Shown: positions 28,957-38,054 of the stretch, piece by piece
Position numbering within the stretch: the stretch's first letter is position 1
Layout of the letters: each line of letters starts with the position of its first letter
Program-made: the position numbers and the translations under genes
NCBI RefSeq assembly: GCF_000306785.1
Contig: NC_017955.1
Span: 1,426,001 to 1,490,000, forward strand
Direction of reading: 5' to 3'
Origin: Modestobacter italicus
GTDB taxonomy: Bacteria > Actinomycetota > Actinomycetes > Mycobacteriales > Geodermatophilaceae
Length of the DNA: 64,000 nt
Notes under the pieces: model-generated
The model's input: the letters and a program-made list of their open reading frames with translations, nothing else
Told to the model about the DNA's origin: nothing
Databases searched by the model: none

Positions 28957-29883
28957 GTGCACGACGGCAGCCGGATCGGGCTGGTGCTGCACCCGGTCCG
29001 CAACTGCGGCGGGGCGGTGGGTCAGGTGGCCGCCTGGACCTCGACCCACGAGGTCGAGCTGGTCGCCGCGGCCGCCGACGTCGAGCGGCTCGGGCTGCGC
29101 GGCGTGACCCCGGTCGACGTCGAGGAGCTCGCCGGCAGCGTCGACGGGCTGATCGCGCTCGGCGGCGACGGCACGCTGCTCGGGGCGATGCGGCTGGTGG
29201 CGGCCAAGCCGGTGCCGGTGCTGGGGGTCAACTTCGGCCGGCTGGGCTTCCTCACCGAGGTGGAGGCGCGCGAGCTGGACGGCGCGCTGACCGCGATGGC
29301 CGAGGGGCGCTCGACGATCGAGCCGCGCAGCTGCCTGGTCGTCCGCGGGCCGGGCTGGGAGGCGGTCGCGTTCAACGACGTCGTCCTCGCCCGGGTGCCG
29401 GGCCAGGGTCAGGTGGAGGGCGTGCTGTCGGTGTCCGGACGGCGGTACGGCCGGTACCGCTGCGACAGCCTCATCGTGTCCAGCCCGATGGGCTCCACGG
29501 CCTACAACTACGCCGCCGGCGGACCGGTGATGAGCCCGGGCGCGGAGGGCGTGCTGGTCACCCCGTCGGCGCCGATGAGCGGGATCAGCCGCACGGTCAT
29601 GGTGGGGCCGGCCGAGCCGCTGTCGCTGGAGATCACCGGCGGCCGGCCGGCCATGGAGATCGACGGCGTCTGGTCCGGCGAGTGCGCGGTCGGGGACGTG
29701 GTGGAGGTGACCACCCGCCCGGACGCCGGGCTGCTCGTCCGGATCACCGACTCCCGCGCCGCCGACCGCAGCCGGGTGAAGCTCTCCCTGCTCGACCTGC
29801 CGCTGCTGCCCGACGAGCTGGTCGAGCTGGTGCCCGACGACCTGCGGCCGCCGCACGCGCCGCAACCGGCCGTTCCCGAGTGA
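28957..29883 (+). CDS. nadK: NAD kinase
   Basis: The 308-aa protein carries the GGDGT motif at about residues 69-73, FNDVVL in place of the more common NE/D segment, and SSPMGSTAYNYAAGGP near 178, all diagnostic of ATP-NAD kinases. It makes NADP from NAD. Actinobacterial nadK usually sits next to tlyA and recN; here it follows a disulfide oxidoreductase, so it could be a second paralogue supplying NADPH for that reductase. GTG start 3 nt after the preceding stop. Confidence 0.92.
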   Translation: MHDGSRIGLVLHPVRNCGGAVGQVAAWTSTHEVELVAAAADVERLGLRGVTPVDVEELAGSVDGLIALGGDGTLLGAMRLVAAKPVPVLGVNFGRLGFLTEVEARELDGALTAMAEGRSTIEPRSCLVVRGPGWEAVAFNDVVLARVPGQGQVEGVLSVSGRRYGRYRCDSLIVSSPMGSTAYNYAAGGPVMSPGAEGVLVTPSAPMSGISRTVMVGPAEPLSLEITGGRPAMEIDGVWSGECAVGDVVEVTTRPDAGLLVRITDSRAADRSRVKLSLLDLPLLPDELVELVPDDLRPPHAPQPAVPE

Positions 29884-29967
29884 GCGGGGCTGTCGATCCG
29901 GGGCGGTGCCGTTCGTACAGAGGGTGAGAGCCGGCGACGGGCCGGTTCCGCCAGGGAGGAGCACCCC

Positions 29968-30315
29968 ATGACCCAGTACCTGCTCAGCGTCGTCGAGCCC
30001 ACCGGTGACGGCACGCTGCCGCCGGACCTCGACCGGATCATGGCCGACGTCGGCGAGGTCGACCGGCAGATGCGCGAGGCCGGCGTGTGGGTGTTCGCCG
30101 GCGGCCTGCACGCCCCGAAGACGGCCACCGTCGTCCGGGTCGCCGACGGCGAGGTACTCACCACCGACGGGCCCTACGCCGAGGGCAAGGAGCACCTGGG
30201 CGGCTTCACGATCATCGAGGCGCCGGACCTGGACGTGGCGCTCCGCTGGGGTACGGAGCTGGCCCGGGCCACCCGGCTGCCGATCGAGGTGCGCCCCTTC
30301 CAGGGCGGGGAGTGA
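29968..30315 (+). CDS. YciI/DGPF-domain protein partnered with the sigma factor
   Basis: The 115-aa protein has the DGPF-type signature [19 protein letters not shown] near residue 70 and belongs to the YciI-like family. Genes of this type are the recurrent neighbours of ECF42 sigma factors; their biochemical role is unresolved. The stop overlaps the sigma factor start (GTGA at 30312-30315), so the two are translated together. ATG start with a GGGAGGAG leader. Confidence 0.92.
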   Translation: MTQYLLSVVEPTGDGTLPPDLDRIMADVGEVDRQMREAGVWVFAGGLHAPKTATVVRVADGEVLTTDGPYAEGKEHLGGFTIIEAPDLDVALRWGTELARATRLPIEVRPFQGGE

Positions 30316-31541
30316 CCCCGGGCGTGCCGGTCGAGCAGGCGGTCGAGCAGGTGTTCCGCGAGCAGTACGCCCGCGCGGTCGCCGTCCTGGTGCGGGTCTT
30401 CGGGGACGTCGACGTCGCCGAGGAGGCGGTCGCCGATGCGTTCACCACGGCGGTGCAGCGTTGGCCGGAGGACGGCGTCCCGCCCAGCCCGGCCGGCTGG
30501 ATCATCACCACGGCCCGCCACCGCGCCGTCGACCGGCTCCGGCGGGAGGCCTCCCGCGACGACCGGCACGCCCAGGCCGCGCTGCTGCACGCCCGCGACG
30601 AGCCGGTGGACGTCGGCGCGGTGTCCGACGACCGGCTGCGGCTGGTGTTCACCTGCTGCCACCCGGCGCTCGCGCCGCCGGCCCAGGTGGCGCTCACGCT
30701 GCGGCTGATCGGCGGGCTCAGCACCGCCGAGATCGCCCGCGCCTTCCTGGTGCCCGAACCGACCATGGCCCAGCGGCTGGTGCGGGCGAAGGCGAAGATC
30801 CGCGACGCCCGCATCCCGTACCGGGTGCCCGGCGCCGACGAGCTGCCCGCACGGCTCGGTCCGGTGCTGGCGGTGGTCTACCTCGTGTTCACCGAGGGCC
30901 ACACCGCCAGCGCCGGGGAGGCGCTGGGCCGCGCCGACCTCTGCGCCGAGGGGATCCGGCTCGGCCGGCTGCTGCACGAGCTGCTCCCCGACGAGCCGGA
31001 GGTGACCGGCCTGCTGGCGCTGATGCTGCTCACCGAGTCCCGCCGGCCGGCCCGGACCACCGCCGACGGCGAGCTGGTGCTGCTGGCCGACCAGGACCGC
31101 CGACGCTGGGACCGGGCGCTGGTGGCCGAGGGGCAGGCGCTGGTCCGGGAGTGCCTGCGCCGCGGCGAGCCCGGGCCCTACCAGGTGCAGGCGGCGGTCA
31201 ACGCGGTGCACAGCGACGCCCCGACCGCTGCCGACACCGACTGGCGGCAGGTCGTCGCGCTCTACGACCTGCTGCTCGCGCTGACCCCCACCCCGGTGGT
31301 GGCGCTGCACCGGGCCGTGGCGGTCGCGGAGGTGGCGGGGCCCGCGGCCGGGCTGGCGCTGGTCGAGCAGCTCAGCCTGCCCGGGCACCTGGTGCACGCT
31401 GTCCGGGCCGACCTGCTGCGCCGGCTGGACCGGCGGGCCGATGCTGAGCAGGCCTACGCCGCGGCGGTCGAGCTGGCCGGCAACGGTGCCGAGCGCGCCT
31501 TCCTCGAGCGCCGGCTGACCGAGCTCGGGCTGCCTGGCTGA
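30312..31541 (+). CDS. ECF42-type RNA polymerase sigma factor with C-terminal TPR-like extension
   Basis: Residues 1-185 hold the sigma-2 region ([18 protein letters not shown]) and sigma-4 region ([24 protein letters not shown]). The remaining 220 residues are the helical extension typical of ECF42 ([27 protein letters not shown]). ECF42 members lack an anti-sigma factor and are thought to be controlled through this extension. Overlap with the DGPF gene supports the call. The GTG at 30312 is used; a GTG 12 nt downstream is possible. Confidence 0.93.
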   Translation: MTPGVPVEQAVEQVFREQYARAVAVLVRVFGDVDVAEEAVADAFTTAVQRWPEDGVPPSPAGWIITTARHRAVDRLRREASRDDRHAQAALLHARDEPVDVGAVSDDRLRLVFTCCHPALAPPAQVALTLRLIGGLSTAEIARAFLVPEPTMAQRLVRAKAKIRDARIPYRVPGADELPARLGPVLAVVYLVFTEGHTASAGEALGRADLCAEGIRLGRLLHELLPDEPEVTGLLALMLLTESRRPARTTADGELVLLADQDRRRWDRALVAEGQALVRECLRRGEPGPYQVQAAVNAVHSDAPTAADTDWRQVVALYDLLLALTPTPVVALHRAVAVAEVAGPAAGLALVEQLSLPGHLVHAVRADLLRRLDRRADAEQAYAAAVELAGNGAERAFLERRLTELGLPG

Positions 31542-31629
31542 CCTCGGAGCGCAGGCTGGGCCTGGGTACCGACCTGGTGCAGGATGTGACCCAGGTCACG
31601 CCCTGGTGGCCACGAGCGGAGGAGCAGCC

Positions 31630-31899
31630 ATGCCGGAGGTACCGCAGCCCGTCACCGACAACAGCGTCAAGGTGCGCCAGCTGACCCACTACCAGTTCAG
31701 CTGGACGGCCGGGGAAGCAGGCAAGCCGGGCACCTACACCCTGCAGCTCGTCCTCGACCAGGGAGCGTGGGAAGAGGTGCTCACGCTGGACCCTGACGAC
31801 GCCGACAACCTCCAGGACCTGCTGACGAACACCGCGACGGTCCACTACGACATCGACCGGCGGGTGCTCATGTTCGGGGTCACCCCGACCGGGAGCTGA
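31630..31899 (+). CDS. Hypothetical protein, 89 aa
   Basis: ATG at 31630 with GGAGGAGCAGCC just upstream, which is better than the in-frame ATG at 31606. The small acidic protein has no signal peptide, membrane helix or motif I recognise; the composition (YTLQLVLDQGAWEEVLTLDP) suggests a compact beta fold. It stands alone between the sigma factor and a convergent transglutaminase-like gene. I would not assign a function. Confidence 0.7.
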   Translation: MPEVPQPVTDNSVKVRQLTHYQFSWTAGEAGKPGTYTLQLVLDQGAWEEVLTLDPDDADNLQDLLTNTATVHYDIDRRVLMFGVTPTGS

Positions 31900-31913
31900 C
31901 GAGGGGCGGGCTT

Positions 31914-32699
31914 TCAGGGCAGCGGGAACGGCTCGTCGTCCGGGGCGGGGAGGTCGCCGTCGACCGTGGCGGTGACGGTCATCGCGCCCAGCGTGGCCCG
32001 GCCGCCGAAGAGCGAGAGGAACGCGGTGTCGGCGGCGTCCCGGCCGGAGCAGATCCGGACCAGGGACGACGTCGGTGCCAGCCGGGTGGCGTCCACGGTC
32101 TGCCACACGCCGTCCACGTCGGCCTCCACGACCGCGTGGAAGTCCATCGGGGAGAGCCCGGGGGCGTAGACGGCGACCAGCCGGGCGGGCACCTCCAGTG
32201 CGCGGAGCAGCGTGATGGTCAGGTGCGCGTAGTCGCGGCAGACCCCCTGGCCCAGCAGCAGGGTGTCGACGGCGGTGTCCACCGGCCGGCTGGAGCCCGA
32301 GGTGTAGACCAGCCGCCGGCCCACCCAGGCGGCGACGTCGGCGACCAGCCGGGCCCGCGGGGTCGTCCGGTCGAACTCGGTGCCCGCGTACCCCTCGAGC
32401 TGGTCCGAGGGGCAGTAGCGGCTGGGGCGCAGGTACTCGGCCCACTCCGCCGGGGTCACCTCGCGGGGGCTGCCGCCGGACTCGACGTGCGCGGTGTAGG
32501 CGATGGTCGACTCGCCGGCGCCGAGCTCCAGCCGGTGCACGCGGGCGCCGGGGACGGCGATCTCCTCGGTGGGCACCGGCCGTCCGTCGGTCAGCACGGT
32601 CAGCTGCTCGCCGGCCGGGGCGGCGACGGCGACCTGCAGCAGCGCGGTCGCCGGCACGGGGGAGGAGACGGTGAGGGAGCAGGCCACGTCGGTGCGCAT
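31914..32699 (-). CDS. Transglutaminase-like cysteine protease family protein
   Basis: The 261-aa protein has the papain-like triad of bacterial transglutaminase-like enzymes: Cys in LLGQGVCRDYAHL (about residue 160), His in MDFHAVVEADV (about 197) and Asp in VDATR (about 213). An N-terminal beta-domain of about 110 residues precedes it, as in related proteins. Probably an amidase or peptidase; substrate unknown and no signal peptide seen. The ATG at 32699 was chosen; the longer open frame upstream is non-coding. Stop 14 nt from the convergent neighbour. Confidence 0.88.
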   Translation of the reverse strand: MRTDVACSLTVSSPVPATALLQVAVAAPAGEQLTVLTDGRPVPTEEIAVPGARVHRLELGAGESTIAYTAHVESGGSPREVTPAEWAEYLRPSRYCPSDQLEGYAGTEFDRTTPRARLVADVAAWVGRRLVYTSGSSRPVDTAVDTLLLGQGVCRDYAHLTITLLRALEVPARLVAVYAPGLSPMDFHAVVEADVDGVWQTVDATRLAPTSSLVRICSGRDAADTAFLSLFGGRATLGAMTVTATVDGDLPAPDDEPFPLP

Positions 32700-32776
32700 G
32701 ACCGCCGATCCTCGCCGTCCCTCGTGTCGGGCGCGTGACCGGGGGATGTGCGTTCCGCCACGGGACCCGGGGGGAC

Positions 32777-32815
32777 GCTCGTGCTCTGCTGCCTGCCAGG
32801 CAGCAGAGCACGAGC
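32777..32815. repeat. 39-bp near-perfect palindrome
   Basis: Two 19-bp perfect arms (32777-32795 and 32797-32815) flank one base. It lies in the region between the divergent transglutaminase-like and SGNH hydrolase genes, so it is not a terminator of either gene by position. It could be a mobile REP-type element or a large operator. Confidence 0.7.
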
Positions 32816-32867
32816 GGGCCGGGACCCCCGGTCGGTGCGGGCACGGGGGCGTGGTGCAGTAGGGGAC

Positions 32868-33698
32868 GTGCAGCCGGGCAGCGACCGTCGGACGTGGCAG
32901 CGCTACATCGCGCTGGGGGACTCGTTCACCGAGGGGTTGAGCGACCCGGACCCCGCCGGCCCGGACGCCTACCGGGGCTGGGCGGACCGGCTGGCCGGGC
33001 ACCTCGCCGCCGCCGCGCCGTCCGGGGCCGTCGAGTACGCCAACCTGGCGATCCGCGGCCGGCTGCTGGCGCAGGTGCTCGCCGAGCAGGTGCCGGTGGC
33101 GCTGGCCGCGGGGCCGGACCTGGTGAGCCTGGTGGCCGGCGGCAACGACCTGCTCCGCCCGGGCGCCGACCCGGACCGGCTCGCCGCGGACCTGGAGGCG
33201 GCGGTCGTCTCGTTCCGGCGGGCCGGTGCCGACGTGCTGCTGGCGACCGGCGTCGACCCCCGGCAGACCCCGATCATCCGGCGCACCCGAGGCCGGGTCG
33301 CGGTCTTCAACGCCCATCTCTGGTCGATCGCCGCGCGGCAGGGCGCCGTGGTGCTGGACCAGTGGGGAGCGGCCTGGCTCCAGGACGCCCGGCTGTGGGA
33401 CCCGGGCGACCGGATCCACCTCACCGCCGAGGGGCACCGGCGGACGGCGCTGGCCGCGGCGGCCGCGCTCGGGGTGCCGGTGGCCGGGGACGGCACCGAC
33501 TGGCGGACGCCGCTGGAGAAAGGCCCGCCGCGGCCGGCCCGCGAGGTGCTGGCGCAGGAGCTGGCCTGGGTGCGCGGCTTCGTGGTGCCGTGGGTCGGTC
33601 GCCGGCTGCGCGGCCGGTCCTCGGGCGACGGGCGGGCGGCCAAGCGGCCGCAGCTCGAACGGTTGGACACCACCTTCTCGTCCGTGATCGATTCGTGA
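32868..33698 (+). CDS. SGNH/GDSL family hydrolase
   Basis: The 276-aa enzyme shows the four SGNH blocks: block I YIALGDSFTEGL (Ser near residue 20), Gly block (ANLAIRG), Asn block SLVAGGNDLL near 88, and block V DRIHLTAEGH with Asp and His near 182. It is a cytoplasmic esterase or lipase; no signal peptide is visible from this start. The GTG at 32868 precedes QPGSDRRTWQRYIALGD; the longer ORF upstream runs through the palindrome and is rejected. Confidence 0.88.
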   Translation: MQPGSDRRTWQRYIALGDSFTEGLSDPDPAGPDAYRGWADRLAGHLAAAAPSGAVEYANLAIRGRLLAQVLAEQVPVALAAGPDLVSLVAGGNDLLRPGADPDRLAADLEAAVVSFRRAGADVLLATGVDPRQTPIIRRTRGRVAVFNAHLWSIAARQGAVVLDQWGAAWLQDARLWDPGDRIHLTAEGHRRTALAAAAALGVPVAGDGTDWRTPLEKGPPRPAREVLAQELAWVRGFVVPWVGRRLRGRSSGDGRAAKRPQLERLDTTFSSVIDS

Positions 33699-33775
33699 CC
33701 TGGGGACCCATCCGGTCCGGGTGCTGACCCCGAACTCCTGTCGTTGCGTCACTCGCTCACGACTTGGAGTCAGAC

Positions 33776-34468
33776 ATGAACCGCAAGAGCGCCACTCGCA
33801 AGGGCTTCGTCGCCGCCGCCGCGCTCAGCGCCGTCATCGGGCTGTCCGCCTGCGGGACCAACGACGTCGACACCGCCCAGGCCGCCGACTCGACCAGCAG
33901 CTCGGTCTCGGTGCCCAAGCCCGCCGCGGTCGTCCGCGCCATCCCGGGCGGCGACACCGCCGTCACCCTCGACTCGGGCTTCGTCAGCGCGCTCGGCACG
34001 CTGGGCCTGACCCCGGGCGTCACCGGCACCGCCACCCTCGACGGCACGACCGGCGTCGTCGACTTCCCGATCACCGGCGGCACCGTGACCCTGTACGACC
34101 GCGAGTCCGGCTACCGCCCGTGGGTCCAGGGGGTCATCTTCCACGACGGCAGCGGCCTGACCCTGGCCGCCGGTGGGACCACCGTCGAGCTGAGCAACTT
34201 CGCCATCGACCCGGGCAAGCCCGCCCGGCTCTTCGGCGACGTGACCGTCAACGGTGAGCTGGCCGCCCCCAACGCGCCGCTGTTCAACCTCGACGGCAGC
34301 ACGCTGTCCGCGCCGACGATGGGCGCCGACGGCTCCGCCGTGCTCGACGGCACCACCGTCAAGCTCTCCGACGAGGCCGCCGGGCTGCTGAACTCCACCT
34401 TCAAGACCGACGCCCTCGCCGGCGGCCTGGTCATCGGCACCTCGACGATCACCGTCGAGACCAAGTAA
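33776..34468 (+). CDS. Secreted lipoprotein of unknown function
   Basis: The 230-aa protein begins with a lipoprotein signal peptide (MNRKSATRKGFVAAAALSAV, lipobox LSAC with Cys near residue 25), then a Ser/Thr linker and a beta-rich domain (VTLDSGFVSALGTLGLTPGV, DRESGYRPWVQGVIFHDGSG). I do not recognise the domain. It is probably anchored to the outer face of the membrane. ATG at 33776 with GGAG upstream. A strong hairpin follows, so it is monocistronic. Confidence 0.8.
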   Translation: MNRKSATRKGFVAAAALSAVIGLSACGTNDVDTAQAADSTSSSVSVPKPAAVVRAIPGGDTAVTLDSGFVSALGTLGLTPGVTGTATLDGTTGVVDFPITGGTVTLYDRESGYRPWVQGVIFHDGSGLTLAAGGTTVELSNFAIDPGKPARLFGDVTVNGELAAPNAPLFNLDGSTLSAPTMGADGSAVLDGTTVKLSDEAAGLLNSTFKTDALAGGLVIGTSTITVETK

Positions 34469-34476
34469 CGCGAGGA

Positions 34477-34511
34477 CCTCTGCCCCGCGCTCCGCGCGGA
34501 CCCGGCAGAGG
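34477..34511. terminator. Terminator after the lipoprotein gene
   Basis: Nested stems CCTCTGCC/GGCAGAGG (34477-84 with 34504-11) and CCGCGC/GCGCGG lie 9 nt after the lipoprotein stop. Confidence 0.8.
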
Positions 34512-34579
34512 GACCCCTCCCGCCCGTGCGGCGGGTGCTCGAGCCGACCGGCGTCCTCGCCGGCCGGCTCGAGCCGCGT

Positions 34580-36931
34580 TCAGGTCCGGTCGCCGACCTG
34601 CGGCACGTCGCCGGTGCGCGGGCCGAGCCGCTGCTGGAAGGACTCCAGCCACGGCCGCAGCCCGGAGAAGTCGGTCGGATCGTCGGTCAGCGACCGCAGG
34701 TCGCCGAACGCGACGGGCTCCCGCGGCTCGGGCACGCCGGCGATGTCGGCGGCGCCGTTGGCCCGCAGCAGCTCGCGCAGCTCGAGGAAGGCGCGGGACG
34801 GCCGGAAGACCCCGGGGTCGAAACCGGGCTCCGGCGCGGGCTCCGCTGCCCGCTCGACGGTCTCGGCCTCGCTGGCCTCAGCCGGCGCGTCCTCGGCCGG
34901 CTCGGCCTCGACGACCTCGACGTCCTCGATCTCGACGTCCTCGACCTCGGGCAGCTCGCCGGTGTCCGCCGGCGATGCGGGGAGCACGGTCGTGGCCGGC
35001 AGGACGAAGGCGTCCAGCTGGGGGACGGCGGCCGAGCGCAGGCTCGGGCCGGTGTCGGCCTCGGGGCCCCACTCGTCCTCGGTCGGGTCGTGCAGCTCGC
35101 TGACCGGCACCGGGGCCACGTCGGCGGTCCCGGCCACCGCGGCCGGCCGGTCGGTGTCGAGGTCGGGCAGCTCCTCGAGCTCGCGTGCGGGCAGCGGAGC
35201 CGGGCGGCCGAAGGCGTAGCCCTGGGCCATCGAGCAGCCGTGCTCGCGCAGCCAGCGGGCCTGCTCGCCGTCCTCGATGCCCTCGGCGATGACCTGCAGG
35301 CCCATGCCCTGCCCCAGCTGGAGCAGGCCCTGGACCAGGGCGGCGGTGGCCGGTTCGGCGACCACGTCGGCGACGAAGGAGCGGTCGATCTTCAGCGTGT
35401 GGATGGGCAGCCGGTGCAGCGCGGTGATGGCCGAGTAGCCGGTGCCGAAGTCGTCCAGCGCCAGCGTCACGCCGGTCTCGGTGACCGTGTCCACGGCGTG
35501 CAGCGTGGCGTCGGCGGCGAAGAGCGCCGTCGACTCGGTGATCTCCAGCTCCAGCCGCTCCGGGGCCAGCCCGGACTCGGCCAGGGCGTCGGCGACGAGC
35601 TCGCTGAAACCGGGCTCGGCCAGGTGCCGGGCGGAGATGTTGACGTGCACGCGCAGGTCGGCGTCCCAGCCGGCGGCGTCCCAGCAGGCCTGGTGCAGCA
35701 CCCAGGCGCCCAGCCGGGAGGTGAGCCGGTTGTCCTCGGCGGCGGAGAGGAACGCGCCGGGCGGCAGCAGCCCGCGGGTGGGGTGCTGCCAGCGGATGAG
35801 GGCCTCGTAGCCGAGCAGGTGCTCGTCGGACAGCGCCACGATCGGTTGGTAGAACAACCGCAGCTCACCGGCCTCCAGCGCGTGCCGCAGGTCGGTCTCC
35901 AGCTGCAGCTGGTCGACGTAGCCCTCGCCGACGGCGTCGTCGTGCACCTCGACGCGGCCGCGGCCACCGCTGGCCTTGGCCCGGGCGAGGGCGCTGTGCG
36001 CCTGGCGCAGCAGCGCCTCCGGGGCGAGGTCCGAGCCGAGCGTCATGCCGACGCTGGCCGACAGGGTGATCTCCCGGTCGAGCACGTGGAACGGCTCGTC
36101 CAGGACGGAGAGCAGCCGGTCGGCGAGCGTGCGCAGCGCCTCGACGTCCTCGACCTCCTCGGCCAGCACGAGGAACTCGTCGGCCCCGAAGCGGACCGCG
36201 GTGTCCTCGACCCGGGTGCTCCAGCGCAGCCGGTCGGCGACCTGGCACAGCAGCTGGTCACCGCCCTCGTGGCCGAGGGAGTCGTTGACGGCGGTGAACC
36301 GGTCCAGGTCCAGGTGCAGCAGGCCGACCGAGGTGCCGCGGCGGCGGGAGACGGCGAGGGCGCGCTGCAGCCGCTCGGTCAGCGCGCGGCGGTTGGGCAG
36401 CCCAGTCAGGGCGTCGGTGTACGCGCGGCGGACCAGGTCCTCCTCCACGCGCCGGCGGTCGGTGACGTCGACCATCGCGACCACCACGAACTGCGGCTCG
36501 CCGTTGCTGCGGTGGACCAGCTCCTGGGACTGGTGCACCCAGATGCTCTCGCCGTCGGCCCGCCGCAGCCGGCGCTCACCGACGACCTCGAGCTGCGGGT
36601 CGAGCAGCGGGGTGCCGGGCACGTGCTCGGTCGCGCGGTCGCCCACCGGCACGTCGTCCGGGTGGGTGAGCAGGTCGAGGTGCCGGCCGACCAGGGCACC
36701 GGAGGTGCGCCCGGTGAGCTCGCACATGGCCCGGTTCGCGACCAGCAGGTGCCCGTCGGGGGAGACGACGGCCTTGGCGATCGGCGCGGCGAGGAACAGG
36801 GCGCGGAAGAGCTGACCGCGGTCGGCGAGCAGCACGTCGGCTGCACGCAGCCGCTGCCCGGCAGCGCCGGTGGGCCCGGAGGCGCCGGACGACTCGGGGG
36901 CGGAGAGGGTCACCGGGACAGGGTGGCCCAT
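34580..36931 (-). CDS. PAS-GGDEF-EAL c-di-GMP enzyme with acidic C-terminal tail
   Basis: The 783-aa protein has a PAS domain (residues about 40-160), a diguanylate cyclase domain with RFGADEF near 247 and an EAL phosphodiesterase domain (about 345-590) with EALIRW, VNIS, LEITES, ALDDFGTGYS, KIDRSF and AEGIE all present. GADEF replaces the canonical GGDEF, a tolerated variant in many active cyclases. All EAL metal and catalytic residues appear intact, so the protein could make or hydrolyse c-di-GMP. The last 190 residues are Ala/Glu-rich and probably disordered. No membrane segment. Confidence 0.93.
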   Translation of the reverse strand: MGHPVPVTLSAPESSGASGPTGAAGQRLRAADVLLADRGQLFRALFLAAPIAKAVVSPDGHLLVANRAMCELTGRTSGALVGRHLDLLTHPDDVPVGDRATEHVPGTPLLDPQLEVVGERRLRRADGESIWVHQSQELVHRSNGEPQFVVVAMVDVTDRRRVEEDLVRRAYTDALTGLPNRRALTERLQRALAVSRRRGTSVGLLHLDLDRFTAVNDSLGHEGGDQLLCQVADRLRWSTRVEDTAVRFGADEFLVLAEEVEDVEALRTLADRLLSVLDEPFHVLDREITLSASVGMTLGSDLAPEALLRQAHSALARAKASGGRGRVEVHDDAVGEGYVDQLQLETDLRHALEAGELRLFYQPIVALSDEHLLGYEALIRWQHPTRGLLPPGAFLSAAEDNRLTSRLGAWVLHQACWDAAGWDADLRVHVNISARHLAEPGFSELVADALAESGLAPERLELEITESTALFAADATLHAVDTVTETGVTLALDDFGTGYSAITALHRLPIHTLKIDRSFVADVVAEPATAALVQGLLQLGQGMGLQVIAEGIEDGEQARWLREHGCSMAQGYAFGRPAPLPARELEELPDLDTDRPAAVAGTADVAPVPVSELHDPTEDEWGPEADTGPSLRSAAVPQLDAFVLPATTVLPASPADTGELPEVEDVEIEDVEVVEAEPAEDAPAEASEAETVERAAEPAPEPGFDPGVFRPSRAFLELRELLRANGAADIAGVPEPREPVAFGDLRSLTDDPTDFSGLRPWLESFQQRLGPRTGDVPQVGDRT

Positions 36932-37009
36932 CCCGCGCCGTCAGCCCGGGAACCCGGGCCGCAGTCAAGTGTTCGTGCCGTCACTCACGGTGAGGAGAAA
37001 CCACTCCGG

Positions 37010-37411
37010 TCACGGGGTGCTCGTCGTGCCACACCGGATGCGCGCCGCACGGCGCCGGGACGGCGCAGCGGGCGGGAAGACCTCGTCCTCCCCGATGAGG
37101 GAGACCAGCCGCGCGACCGGGCGGCTGCGGCGCACCAGCCGCAGGCTGCGCCCGTGCGCGGCGGCGATCGCGTGCGCACCGGTCAGCGCGCGGAGCCCAC
37201 CGGCGTCGCAGAACGTGACGTCGGCCGCATCCAGCTGCCAGCTCCGGTCGGCACGCGTGGCGAGGATCTCCACGGCCTCGAGCAGGTGGTGGGCGGAGTC
37301 CCGGTCCAGCTCGCCGGCCACCCGCACCCGGGCGTGGGGCAGGTCGACCGAGACGGCGAGGGACGACGGGTCGACCGGGGACGGCCCGGTCGAGGGGGAC
37401 GAGGTGACCAC
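37010..37411 (-). CDS. STAS-domain (anti-sigma antagonist-like) protein 1
   Basis: The 133-aa protein holds a STAS fold (LAVSVDLPHARVRVAGELD, then DAADVTFCDAGGLRAL near residue 78). In classical anti-sigma antagonists the phosphorylated Ser sits at this D-S-(S)-G-L loop; here it reads CDAGGL, so the site appears absent. It may act as a constitutive binder in a partner-switch network. GTG at 37411 with GGGAG upstream. The gene downstream of it is the c-di-GMP enzyme. A close paralogue follows at 37570. Confidence 0.82.
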   Translation of the reverse strand: MVTSSPSTGPSPVDPSSLAVSVDLPHARVRVAGELDRDSAHHLLEAVEILATRADRSWQLDAADVTFCDAGGLRALTGAHAIAAAHGRSLRLVRRSRPVARLVSLIGEDEVFPPAAPSRRRAARIRCGTTSTP

Positions 37412-37569
37412 GGTTCTCCCGGTGGCAGGGGGCGGCGCGTCCGGCGGCGGTGCTGGCCGCGCGGACGGTCGTGCGGGAGCCTCGTTCAGCTCCGGAACCG
37501 ACCGTATTCGGAACCGGTCGCGACACGCCAGACCCGCCCTCCGCGCACCGCGGCACCGGCGTGTCGCGG

Positions 37570-37911
37570 TCAGCCGGCGAGCTGCCGGTCGAGCCCGCTG
37601 AGCCGCAGCAGCCGGTCGACGCACCGGCTGGCCCGCACCAGCCGCAGCTCGCGACCGTGCGCCACGGCCAGGGCGTGCGCCGCGGCCAGCGCCCGCAGGC
37701 CGCCGGCGTCGCACCAGGTCACGGCGGTGGCGTCGACCACCCAGCACGGCTGGTCGGTGCCGGCCAGCCCGGCGAGCGCATCGACGAGGTGGTGGGCGCG
37801 GTCGCGGTCGAGCTCACCGGAGAGGACCACGGTGGCGCAGGACCACTGGACGGAGACGGTCAGCGAGGCCGGTTCGTCGAGCGGGCAGGGGATCTCGGTC
37901 AGAGCGAGCAC
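37570..37911 (-). CDS. STAS-domain protein 2, tandem paralogue
   Basis: The 113-aa protein is strongly similar to the neighbour at 37010 across its whole length (GELDRDRAHHL, WCDAGGLRAL, AHGRELRLVRASR). It too lacks the phosphorylatable Ser (CDAGGL). The pair looks like an old tandem duplication with strongly diverged termini. GTG at 37911 follows a GGGGAG motif. Its role is inferred to be regulatory; no anti-sigma or sigma gene is adjacent. Confidence 0.82.
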   Translation of the reverse strand: MLALTEIPCPLDEPASLTVSVQWSCATVVLSGELDRDRAHHLVDALAGLAGTDQPCWVVDATAVTWCDAGGLRALAAAHALAVAHGRELRLVRASRCVDRLLRLSGLDRQLAG

Positions 37912-38054
37912 GGGGGGCTCCCCACGGTGCAGCGCGGGGGTGGGCGACCCGTGGGCTCCGGGTCGCGGACGCCTCCGCGGGCGTGCGTGCGGCCGGAGCT
38001 TCGACCGAGCACCGACCGTACGCCCGCCGCGGGGACCGTGCGGGTCGGGCGCGG

